DNA from: Sphingobacteriales bacterium
Lineage (GTDB): Bacteria > Bacteroidota > Bacteroidia > Chitinophagales > Chitinophagaceae
Length of the DNA: 5,369 nt
Direction: 5' to 3'
NCBI GenBank assembly: GCA_023251215.1
Contig: JAHEZF010000136.1
Location: forward strand, 1 to 5,369
The position numbers and the translations under genes were made by a program. Positions within the stretch are counted from its first letter, which is position 1, and each line of letters begins with the position of its first letter. A model generated the notes under the pieces. It saw only the letters and a list, made by a program, of their open reading frames with translations. It was not told where the DNA came from and did not search any database. Below are positions 1-5,369 of the stretch, piece by piece.

Positions 1-211
1 GACCCAGCCAGAATTTTGGGGACACACCAAAATATGCACTTAATCTCAGTGCAGTATCGGCGGTGATACGCCTGTTCCCTTTCAGAATAGCTGCTATCCT
101 TGTTTGAGGTATTCCTATTTCCTTTGCAAGTTTGTAAACAGTTATGCCCATAGGCATTAGAAATTCTTCCTGCAGAATTTCACCCGGATGTATATTTCTT
201 AGTCTTTTCAT
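1..211 (-). CDS. higA: HigA-type antitoxin, XRE-family HTH protein (partial, 3' end outside window)
   Basis: This is the antitoxin of a HigBA-type toxin-antitoxin pair. In the family, HigA binds and neutralises the toxin and represses its own operon through a helix-turn-helix domain. Seventy codons are visible from the ATG at 211-209 before the gene runs off the left edge. The protein opens with MKRLRNIHPGEIL, the N-terminus typical of HigA/VapI-like antidotes. The helix-turn-helix lies at about residues 24-44 (VYKLAKEIGIPQTRIAAIL), followed by KGNRRITADTALRL and FGVSPKFWLG, where the family usually continues into a Leu-Gln stretch. The start lies 10 bases after the toxin stop codon, with AAGG in that gap as a weak ribosome binding site, so it is translationally close to the toxin. 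The toxin-first order is the usual HigBA layout. The family call is strong; function in this strain is inferred. Confidence 0.9.
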   Translation of the reverse strand, partial: MKRLRNIHPGEILQEEFLMPMGITVYKLAKEIGIPQTRIAAILKGNRRITADTALRLSAYFGVSPKFWLG

Positions 212-221
212 TTACCTTATT

Positions 222-503
222 TCAATGATAATCGGTAATGGTGACCTCAGTGGCATTACCATTGTTCCATTTAAAAATAATCCTCCACTGGTCATTGATG
301 CGAATGCTGTAATAACTTTTCAGATTGCCGGCCAGCTTTTCCAATCTGTTGGCAGGGGGTATTTTCAGATCTGTTATGGATTGGGCATTATTAATCATTC
401 TTAATTTACGCCTCCCGGTTTCCTGAATTTCATCCGGCAGTTTTTTTAACCATTCGCCATTCCATATCCTTTCTGTTTCTTTTGATCCAAACGATAGAAT
501 CAT
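222..503 (-). CDS. higB: HigB-type mRNA interferase toxin
   Basis: This is a 93-residue toxin of the RelE/HigB superfamily; characterised members cut mRNA on the ribosome, and HigA blocks this. The full length matches the roughly 92-residue family norm. Recognisable blocks, in order, are FGSKETERIWNGE (residues 5-17), KLPDEIQETGRRKLRMINNA (21-40), the conserved IPPANRLEKLAGN (48-60), YYSIRINDQWRIIFKW (64-79) and the terminal DYH. The penultimate-strand arginines and the C-terminal His are the positions linked to catalysis in the family, and they are intact, so the toxin looks functional. The ATG at 503-501 agrees with the usual MI-SFG start of relatives. No strong Shine-Dalgarno precedes it, as is common in Bacteroidota. 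It lies 10 bases upstream of the antitoxin gene in a likely bicistronic operon. Confidence 0.93.
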   Translation of the reverse strand: MILSFGSKETERIWNGEWLKKLPDEIQETGRRKLRMINNAQSITDLKIPPANRLEKLAGNLKSYYSIRINDQWRIIFKWNNGNATEVTITDYH

Positions 504-525
504 ACCCGGCCTGTATTACTAACGC

Positions 526-544
526 TAAAGGTAAGTAATTCACC
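526..544 (-). promoter_or_regulatory. Candidate higBA promoter -7 box with overlapping imperfect palindrome
   Basis: On the minus strand, TACCTTTA at 533-526 matches the Bacteroidota -7 element TAnnTTTG except at the last base and lies about 22 bases before the toxin ATG. Overlapping it, 530-544 (ggtaagtaattcacc) is an imperfect palindrome, five of seven pairs complementary around a central A. That is where a HigA operator would be expected, since these antitoxins autorepress. No convincing -33 TTTG is visible upstream, and short imperfect palindromes arise by chance, so this is a weak call. The rest of the 504-689 gap holds no gene, and no terminator for the hydrolase was seen in it. Confidence 0.25.
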
Positions 545-689
545 TGACTTTCCTTTTTATCCATCGCTCATTTTTTATTTTTGTCTTTGTGGGGTCTTCA
601 CAGCCTTTCCACCTCAGGTAACGGTCACTATACACCAGAAATAATAAAATGATTGAACCTTTTCGCCCAGAGAGATACGTCTAAGCGTC

Positions 690-1445
690 TTATGCAGGCA
701 ATGACTGAAGAAAACGGTCCAGGAGACTGTTAAATGCTTTCGGCCTTTCCATCATTGGCACATGGCCGCACTGGTCGATCCAGTATAATTTGGAATGTGG
801 TATCAGCCGGTTAAATTCCATTGCTACTTCGGGTGGTGTCACTACATCATTTCGTCCCCATATGAGGCAGCAGTCCGCCTCGATTCCTGACAATTGTTTG
901 CTCAGGTTATTATGGATCGTTGATTTGGCAAGGGATAATATCTGGATAGCTTTACGGCTGTTTACTGTGGCATATATTTCTTCCACCAGTTCCCGGGTAG
1001 CTATGCCGGGATCATAAAAAGTAAGTTCTGTTTTTGTTTTGATATAATTATAATCTTTCCTGCGGGGAAAACTGTCGCCCATCCCGGTTTCATATAAGCC
1101 CGAACTTCCGCTAAGGATCAACGATTGTATTTTATCAGGATATTTCAGTGCATACAATAGCGCAATGTGCCCGCCCATGGAATTACCCAGTAAATGAAAT
1201 TTTTTCAATCCCAGTTCCCCGGCGAGTTCATGAAGAAACCCGGTGAGGGTAAATATGTCAACGGACATGCCCAGCTCATAAAAAGGAAAAACAGGAACAA
1301 TGACCCTGTGTGTTTGTTTCAGATGCTGTATCAGGGGGTCAAAATTTTTAACGGAGCCAAATAATCCATATAAAAGGACAATGGTATCGCCATCACCTTC
1401 TTCAACATAGCGCTTTTTGGATTTATGAATGGATTGGTCAATCAT
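690..1445 (-). CDS. Alpha/beta-fold hydrolase (MhpC/DmpD-like)
   Basis: This is a 251-residue single-domain alpha/beta hydrolase without a signal peptide, so probably cytoplasmic. The nucleophile elbow GNSMGG places the serine at residue 89. The acid is Asp200 in WGRNDVVTP and the base is His228 in CGHVPMMERP, giving a complete catalytic triad in normal order and spacing. The cap region spans about 115-180. The oxyanion segment reads LLYGLFGS (residues 24-31), with Tyr where relatives usually have His. Overall shape and the GRND and GH-PMMERP motifs resemble meta-cleavage-product hydrolases and general esterases, but the substrate cannot be read from sequence. The reading frame stays open upstream of the ATG at 1445 as far as a TAG near 1534, but contains no other ATG, so this start is preferred. 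It is divergent from the channel gene and 186 bases upstream of higB, on the same strand. Confidence 0.9.
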   Translation of the reverse strand: MIDQSIHKSKKRYVEEGDGDTIVLLYGLFGSVKNFDPLIQHLKQTHRVIVPVFPFYELGMSVDIFTLTGFLHELAGELGLKKFHLLGNSMGGHIALLYALKYPDKIQSLILSGSSGLYETGMGDSFPRRKDYNYIKTKTELTFYDPGIATRELVEEIYATVNSRKAIQILSLAKSTIHNNLSKQLSGIEADCCLIWGRNDVVTPPEVAMEFNRLIPHSKLYWIDQCGHVPMMERPKAFNSLLDRFLQSLPA

Positions 1446-1484
1446 TACGACAGGGGCCTGTTTTTTATCATGAGCCTTAAAGGT

Positions 1485-1492
1485 GAAAGATA
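1485..1492 (-). promoter_or_regulatory. Candidate -7 box for the alpha/beta hydrolase gene
   Basis: On the minus strand, TATCTTTC at 1492-1485 matches TAnnTTTG at all but the last base, about 40 bases before the hydrolase ATG, which would give a leader of roughly 33 bases. A matching -33 TTTG is not evident, so the call rests on one short box. Confidence 0.22.
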
Positions 1493-1536
1493 AGAAAACT
1501 CTCTGAAAAATGTGATGAGTGCTGCCCTGCTATTTG

Positions 1537-1563
1537 CTCCATAGGAGTTCCTTTGGAACAAAA
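1537..1563. repeat. Palindromic intergenic repeat, copy A
   Basis: Arms TCCATAGGA (1538-1546) and TCCTTTGGA (1549-1557) form a 9-base inverted repeat with one mismatch around a 2-base centre. An inner hairpin GTTCC-TTT-GGAAC spans 1547-1559, followed by CAAAA. It aligns with copy B at 1741-1764 over the pattern CTCC-N2-AGGAGT-CCTT-GGA-CAAA, so the two appear to be one repeat family. The family is not one I can name. Confidence 0.5.
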
Positions 1564-1593
1564 CCCCGGGAATATCAGATATCAATAAACATT

Positions 1594-1616
1594 TTTATTA
1601 TTTATAGCATAATAAA
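1594..1616. repeat. AT-only inverted repeat (weak hairpin)
   Basis: TTTATTAT (1594-1601) and ATAATAAA (1609-1616) are perfect 8-base complements separated by the 7-base loop TTATAGC. The stem has no G-C pairs, so it would be weak as RNA, and no pure U tract follows. It may simply reflect AT-rich sequence. Confidence 0.3.
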
Positions 1617-1622
1617 GCGGCC

Positions 1623-1656
1623 TTTCAGATATTGGCCACGAGCAAGGTTAGATTTG
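1623..1656 (+). promoter_or_regulatory. Candidate distal promoter of the potassium channel gene
   Basis: TAGATTTG at 1649-1656 is an exact match to the Bacteroidota -7 element TAnnTTTG. TTTC at 1623-1626 lies 22 bases upstream and could serve as a near-consensus -33 box. Transcription would start near 1662, giving a leader of about 115 bases that includes palindrome copy B. This is based on consensus matching only. Confidence 0.3.
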
Positions 1657-1703
1657 AAACTTGTACCCTCCAAAAGCTTCACAACCTGCTTTTCCATTTA
1701 ATC

Positions 1704-1734
1704 TTTCCCGGCGCTTTTATTTTTTATACTTTAG
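1704..1734 (+). promoter_or_regulatory. Candidate proximal promoter of the potassium channel gene
   Basis: TTTC (1704-1707) and TACTTTAG (1727-1734) are separated by 19 bases, the spacing expected between Bacteroidota -33 TTTG and -7 TAnnTTTG boxes; each differs from consensus at one position. The predicted start falls near 1740, so the palindrome at 1742-1760 would sit at the very 5' end of the transcript or act as an operator. Confidence 0.33.
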
Positions 1735-1740
1735 TAGGGT

Positions 1741-1764
1741 CTCCGAAGGAGTCCTTCGGACAAA
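1741..1764. repeat. Palindromic intergenic repeat, copy B
   Basis: TCCGAAGGA (1742-1750) and TCCTTCGGA (1752-1760) are a perfect 9-base inverted repeat around a single central G, followed by CAAA. It shares its arm layout and the AGGAGT-CCTT-GGA-CAAA core with copy A, 204 bases upstream. It lies 17 bases before the channel ATG, directly downstream of the candidate proximal promoter, where it could act as an operator, a 5' hairpin, or be a passive dispersed repeat. Confidence 0.6.
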
Positions 1765-1776
1765 TCGCTCCATCTC

Positions 1777-2610
1777 ATGTACCATGCAACCAAAAAAAAG
1801 GTTCACAGCCTGCTGCATCCTGAAATAGTCGGCGATAGCCGCTGGGATAGAATCATCAATATCTTTATTGTTATTCTCATCATGCTGAATGTGATTGCCG
1901 TGATGCTGGAAACCGTACAGTCATTGCGTACAAAATACCATGAGTTCTTTTCCTATTTTGAAGTGGTATCCGTTATAATCTTCACCATTGAATATCTCCT
2001 GAGAGTCTGGAGCAGCAATCATGAAGAAAAATACAAACACAGTATATGGGGACGGTTAAAATACATGGTATCACCGGCAGCCCTTGTTGACCTGCTGGCC
2101 ATTCTGCCTTTTTATGTTCATGTGATTGTTGGCCTTGACCTAAGAATATTGCGGATACTTCGCTTAATGAGGTTCTTTCGGTTTTTCAGGCTTACGGCCT
2201 ATACAAAGGCGACACAACTGGTACTCAGGGTTTTTAAATCCCGTTTAAATGAATTAATGCTGGCGTTTGTGATGACACTGTTTCTTGTTGTCATTGCCGC
2301 CTGCCTTGTTTACTTTGCTGAGTATAATACCCCCGACTCTAAATTTACCAGCATTCCCGAAACTATCTGGTGGGCTATTGAAACTTTAACGACGGTTGGT
2401 TATGGCGATATGGTTCCCGTTACTATTATCGGAAAAGTATTTGCTTCGGTTATTATAATGGCAGGTGTGGCATTACTGGCGCTGCCAGCCGGTATTATCA
2501 CAGCCGGTTTTTTGGATGAAGCAAGAAAAATTCGTGAGCAAGAGCAAGGGCCTAAGAAATGTCCGCATTGCGGTAAGCCTCTCGAGGAGGATAAGCATCA
2601 TGGACATTAA
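1777..2610 (+). CDS. Six-transmembrane voltage-gated potassium channel (KvAP-like)
   Basis: This 277-residue inner-membrane protein should assemble as a tetramer and conduct K+ in response to membrane voltage. S1 lies at about 26-47, S2 at 57-78, S3 at 98-118, S4 at 121-140, S5 at 158-181, the pore helix at 193-204 and S6 at 217-244. S4 carries Arg at 123, 126, 129, 132, 135 and 138, exactly every third residue, a full voltage sensor. S2 and S3 keep the acidic partners Glu72 and Asp105. The selectivity filter is TTVGYGD (205-211). S6 contains LALPAGI (235-240), a hinge like that of KvAP. The cytoplasmic tail is short and charged, ending in CPHCGKPL (262-269) and EDKHHGH, with no cyclic-nucleotide or RCK domain. 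The ATG at 1777 has no evident Shine-Dalgarno but leaves a sensible basic N-terminal segment. The gene appears monocistronic; its physiological role is unknown. Confidence 0.95.
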   Translation: MYHATKKKVHSLLHPEIVGDSRWDRIINIFIVILIMLNVIAVMLETVQSLRTKYHEFFSYFEVVSVIIFTIEYLLRVWSSNHEEKYKHSIWGRLKYMVSPAALVDLLAILPFYVHVIVGLDLRILRILRLMRFFRFFRLTAYTKATQLVLRVFKSRLNELMLAFVMTLFLVVIAACLVYFAEYNTPDSKFTSIPETIWWAIETLTTVGYGDMVPVTIIGKVFASVIIMAGVALLALPAGIITAGFLDEARKIREQEQGPKKCPHCGKPLEEDKHHGH

Positions 2611-2639
2611 AAAACCGGACTAACTCCAGCCCGGCTTTT
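2610..2639. terminator. Rho-independent terminator between convergent genes
   Basis: Arms at 2610-2621 and 2628-2639 enclose the 6-base loop AACTCC. Read on the minus strand it is a continuous 12-base-pair stem with two G-U pairs, followed by a run of U, and it ends the amidohydrolase operon 18 bases after its stop codon. On the plus strand the same arms pair with two A-C mismatches and are followed by UUUUA, giving weaker termination for the channel gene. The left arm begins at the last base of the channel's TAA codon. Confidence 0.8.
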
Positions 2640-2657
2640 ATGATCTGCTTTGATTTA

Positions 2658-3989
2658 TCAGAATCCTTTCTTCAATTTATATTTCTGCTCGTATCTTTCA
2701 TTCAATTGTTTTTGTTTGTCATCCAGGTTTATTTTGCGCCCCTGGATAAATGCATCCGTTACATTACTGGTACGCATATCCAGTATATCACCTGAGCTGA
2801 TAATGATATTGGCATCCTTGCCCACTTCAATGCTCCCTGTTTTATCTGCTACTCCCGTAATTTTTGCAACATTTAAAGTAATAGCAGCCAAAGCTTCTTC
2901 TTTTGTAAGTCCATACGTGGCTGCAGTACCAGCATTAAAAGCAATGTTACGGCCACGGGTCTGGTTGTCATCATCAGAAATGGAAAATAAAACGCCGGCT
3001 TTTTGTAAGGCCGCCGCCGTTTTGTAAGGCTGATCCACATCATCATCAGTTGCTGTGGGCAAACTATGCATTTGCTGAAGGATAACTGATACATTATTTT
3101 GTTTTAATAGATCAGCGATCTGCCAGCTGTCGCTTCCCCCCACAATCACTACGTCAAATCCAAATTCTTTTACAAAATCAAGCGCTACCAGCATTTGCTT
3201 TACCGTATTGGCATGAACATACAGTTTTTGTTGCTTGCCATACAAGCCTTTTACTGATTCAAACATTAAATTAGTTTCATCATGCCGGGTTATTGCATGA
3301 TAAGCTTTTGCTTCCCTGAAAAAACTTTTGAGTTTTTCAATCTGTTCCAACCCTTCTTTAACGGGGTCGCTTTCCTGCCCGGCATTGGGGCCTCCGGGTC
3401 TGCCGCCACCAAACCGGCCAAAGTTTGGTCGCGGCATCATGGCTGGCATATACAAATGCATACCGGCATCTGTTTTATACGATGCATCTTCCCAGGTCCA
3501 TGCATCTAATTGCACCACTGATGAAGAACCAGCAAGAAAACTTCCCTGCGGAACTATATTGGCCATTAATATTCCGTTCGACCGGAGTGTATTGATGACT
3601 TTTGAATCAGTGTTGTATGCAACAATGGAACGTACATCAGGATTCATGTCGCCGATCTCCCGAACATCATTCGATGCTCTTACAGCGCCGGTTTCAATTA
3701 ATCCCAATGAACTCAAAGGAAGAATCAGACCCGGATAAATATGTTTGCCGGCCACATCAATAACTTTTGCATCCTTAAAATCAGAAGCCACCATCGGTCC
3801 GGCATAGGTAATTTTACCCTTCTCCATTATCACTACAGCATTATTAATTACTTCACCATTTCCTTTATGCAGCGTTCCGTTATAAAGAACAACAGTTTGT
3901 TCCTGCGGTGGGGTAGGCAATACATTTGATTGCGACTGAACAGACGCAACAAATACAATAAGTGTAGTAAGAATAAATAACTTTTTCAT
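2658..3989 (-). CDS. Secreted amidohydrolase-superfamily protein lacking the HxH metal motif
   Basis: This 443-residue protein has a signal peptide (MKKLFILTTLIVFVASVQS, likely cleaved between Ser19 and Gln20), so it is probably periplasmic. The amidohydrolase fold shows at the N-terminal beta sandwich (VVLYNGTLHKGNGEVINNA, residues 33-51; GKITYAG, 58-64), the barrel start at PGLILPLSSLGL (86-97) and the C-terminal TLNVAKITGVADKTGSIEVGKDANIII (371-397). Where active members carry PG-I-D-x-H-x-H, this protein has Leu at 92 and Ser at 94, so the first two metal ligands are missing. Possible later ligands remain: His259 (YVHAN), His308 and Asp339 (ISDDD). A Gly/Pro/Arg-rich segment occupies about 184-204. 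The ATG lies 11 bases after the stop codon of the neighbouring amidohydrolase, with no clear Shine-Dalgarno. It may be a non-catalytic partner of that protein or use altered metal binding; no substrate can be assigned. Confidence 0.88.
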   Translation of the reverse strand: MKKLFILTTLIVFVASVQSQSNVLPTPPQEQTVVLYNGTLHKGNGEVINNAVVIMEKGKITYAGPMVASDFKDAKVIDVAGKHIYPGLILPLSSLGLIETGAVRASNDVREIGDMNPDVRSIVAYNTDSKVINTLRSNGILMANIVPQGSFLAGSSSVVQLDAWTWEDASYKTDAGMHLYMPAMMPRPNFGRFGGGRPGGPNAGQESDPVKEGLEQIEKLKSFFREAKAYHAITRHDETNLMFESVKGLYGKQQKLYVHANTVKQMLVALDFVKEFGFDVVIVGGSDSWQIADLLKQNNVSVILQQMHSLPTATDDDVDQPYKTAAALQKAGVLFSISDDDNQTRGRNIAFNAGTAATYGLTKEEALAAITLNVAKITGVADKTGSIEVGKDANIIISSGDILDMRTSNVTDAFIQGRKINLDDKQKQLNERYEQKYKLKKGF

Positions 3990-4000
3990 TTACAAATATT

Positions 4001-5369
4001 TTAATTGTTATCAATATCATTTTCCTCAATTTCCAGTATCCCCCGGCTGTGAATATAATCACTGCATGTATGTATGATCTGGTAAGAGGGTTGAGCCGGA
4101 ATGGTAGGAGCGCCGCTTCTTTTTTCGCCATTCATTTTTTTCACCAGCCTTGCTCTTTCCGCATCCACTTCTTTTTGTAATTGCTCATCCCGCTGCCTGT
4201 CGAAATAAACTGTGCCATCCACAATTGTATATAATGATTTTGCATAAATGCTTAACGGATTATCTGACCATACCACTACATCAGCATCTTTACCCAATTT
4301 CAAACTTCCCACCCTGTCATCCACATGCAACATTTTTGCAGGATTAAGTGTAACCATTTTCAGTGCCTCTTCTTCTGTTAATCCGCCATACTTAATGGTC
4401 TTTGCAGCTTCCTGGTTCAGGCGTCTTGCCATTTCAGCGTCGTCAGAATTGATGGCAACATTCAATCCTACTTTATGCATGATGGCTGCATTGTAAGGAA
4501 TGGCATCTTCCACTTCCACTTTATAAGCCCACCAGTCAGAGAATGTGGAAGCATTAGCTCCATGTGCCAGCATTTTATCCGCCACTTTGTAGCCCTCAAG
4601 AATATGTGTAAATGTGTTCACTTTGAAACCCATCTTGTCAGCAACTTCAATCAACCCGGTGATCTCACTTTGCACGTAGGAGTGACAGGTGATAAATCTT
4701 TTATTATCCAGTATTTCCACTAATGCATCAAGTTCCAGATCACGGCGGGGAGGAAACAGACCTGTCAGGGGCTTTTTCTCTTTTATTAATTTTTCTTTGG
4801 CGTCATTATAAGTCTGCCATTCTTTTTTGTAATCTTTTGCACGGGTAAATGCATCAATTAACACCTGTTCCACTCCCATTCTTGTATCGGGATAACGGGT
4901 ATTACCTTGTGTGGATGCAGAACGTTTTACATTTTCACCTAAAGCAAATTTTATAAAGGGAGCAGAGTTTTTGAATTTCAGATCATCGTCATTGGCGCCC
5001 CAGCGGAGTTTGATCAATTGCGTTTGACCACCGATGACATTTGCAGAACCATGCAGGATATGTGATGTAGTAACACCACCACTCAGCTGGCGATAAATCT
5101 GAATATTATCAGGATCTAAGTTATCACCAATACGAACCTCAGAAGTTACTGATTGTGCTCCTTCGTTGATAGACGATGCTGCAATATGAGAGTGTTCATC
5201 AATGATACCGGGCGAAACATGTTTTCCGGTTCCATCAATCACCCTTGCTCCCGGCTCATTCAGATTTTTCCCGATTGCTGCAATCTTTCCATTTTTGAGT
5301 AATACATCCGTGTTTTGTAAAACACCATCTTTTTCATTTGTCCAGACAGTGGCATTCTTAATCACTATT
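4001..5369 (-). CDS. Amidohydrolase (imidazolonepropionase-like), C-terminal part of a larger protein
   Basis: This is a metal-dependent amidohydrolase of the imidazolonepropionase/dihydroorotase-like group, cut by the right window edge. The frame is open to the last base. Numbering from Val/Met at 5365, the metal motif is PGIIDEHSH (residues 52-60, His58 and His60), with further probable ligands His228 (TCHSY), His254 (THILEG) and Asp308 (NSDDA). The C-terminal signature TLNPAKMLHVDDRVGSLKLGKDADVVVW (339-366) returns to the small beta domain, and a charged helix follows at about 391-414. The codon at 5365 is GTG within ...IVIKNATVWTN, which reads as the first beta strand rather than a true start. 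No signal peptide is visible, unlike its operon partner. I recall Bacteroidota relatives of about 1000 residues with an N-terminal beta-propeller-like region, so much of the gene may lie outside; that part is from memory. It is the upstream gene of the pair. Confidence 0.9.
   Translation of the reverse strand, partial: IVIKNATVWTNEKDGVLQNTDVLLKNGKIAAIGKNLNEPGARVIDGTGKHVSPGIIDEHSHIAASSINEGAQSVTSEVRIGDNLDPDNIQIYRQLSGGVTTSHILHGSANVIGGQTQLIKLRWGANDDDLKFKNSAPFIKFALGENVKRSASTQGNTRYPDTRMGVEQVLIDAFTRAKDYKKEWQTYNDAKEKLIKEKKPLTGLFPPRRDLELDALVEILDNKRFITCHSYVQSEITGLIEVADKMGFKVNTFTHILEGYKVADKMLAHGANASTFSDWWAYKVEVEDAIPYNAAIMHKVGLNVAINSDDAEMARRLNQEAAKTIKYGGLTEEEALKMVTLNPAKMLHVDDRVGSLKLGKDADVVVWSDNPLSIYAKSLYTIVDGTVYFDRQRDEQLQKEVDAERARLVKKMNGEKRSGAPTIPAQPSYQIIHTCSDYIHSRGILEIEENDIDNN

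Larger units (their letters stand above)
1446..1776. other. Divergent intergenic region, no supported gene
   Basis: This 331-base stretch separates the divergent hydrolase and channel genes. Open frames here are short, lack family resemblance and have no plausible start signals. It holds two copies of a palindromic repeat, an AT-rich hairpin and candidate promoters facing both ways, each listed separately. No tRNA or known riboswitch was recognised. Confidence 0.7.

Noticed and set aside
435..570. A minus-strand frame of about 44 codons beginning MDKKESQVNYLP and overlapping the start of higB in another frame
   Set aside because: It has no family resemblance and no clear start signal. HigB already has its normal N-terminus, so neither an extra gene nor a frameshifted toxin is needed to explain the region.
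541..620. GTCTT direct repeats around TGTGGG and a short ACCTCAGGT palindrome in the hydrolase-higB gap
   Set aside because: The units are only five bases or so, there is no second copy in the window, and there is no link to a nearby start or stop; chance is the simplest explanation.
1519..1823. Two overlapping plus-strand frames of about 60 codons before the channel gene
   Set aside because: They lack family resemblance, run through the repeats and candidate promoters, and the second overlaps the channel start in another frame.
2650..3027. A 125-codon plus-strand open frame opposite the amidohydrolase C-terminus, with hydrophobic stretches
   Set aside because: It is antisense to a conserved C-terminal signature and has no promoter or ribosome binding site; the hydrophobic look comes from the complementary codons.
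3328..3738. A 136-codon plus-strand open frame opposite the HxH-less amidohydrolase
   Set aside because: It lies entirely inside a well-supported gene on the other strand, and its product has no recognisable domain; it is a shadow frame.
5363..5365. GTG as the start of the upstream amidohydrolase
   Set aside because: The preceding codon continues a plausible beta strand, no signal peptide follows, and there is no space in the window to see a start signal; the gene is treated as partial.

Overview
The window looks like chromosomal DNA from a member of the Bacteroidota, perhaps near the Chitinophagaceae. This is inferred from the style of the paired secreted amidohydrolases, the absence of strong Shine-Dalgarno sequences, promoter-like boxes resembling the Bacteroidota TTTG / TAnnTTTG pattern, and a moderate, AT-leaning base composition. 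No taxonomic marker gene is present, so the placement is tentative.

Layout from left to right: (1) positions 1-503, minus strand: a HigB-type toxin followed by a HigA-type antitoxin, the latter cut by the left window edge. (2) 504-689: a short gap with no gene. (3) 690-1445, minus strand: an alpha/beta hydrolase with a complete Ser-Asp-His triad. (4) 1446-1776: a divergent intergenic region with two related palindromic repeats, an AT-rich hairpin and candidate promoters. (5) 1777-2610, plus strand: a six-transmembrane voltage-gated potassium channel with a full S4 sensor and filter, ending in a small Cys/His tail. (6) 2610-2639: a terminator hairpin shared by converging genes. (7) 2658-5369, minus strand: a two-gene amidohydrolase operon. 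The upstream gene, cut by the right edge, keeps the HxH metal motif. The downstream gene has a signal peptide but has lost HxH.

The amidohydrolase genes are 11 bases apart and almost certainly co-transcribed, so their products may work together in the periplasm. The toxin-antitoxin pair, hydrolase and channel look like independent units. I do not see a clearly new multi-gene system. The points most worth a second look are the metal-ligand loss in the second amidohydrolase, the paired palindromes (one at the predicted transcription start of the channel gene) and the channel's metal-site-like tail.
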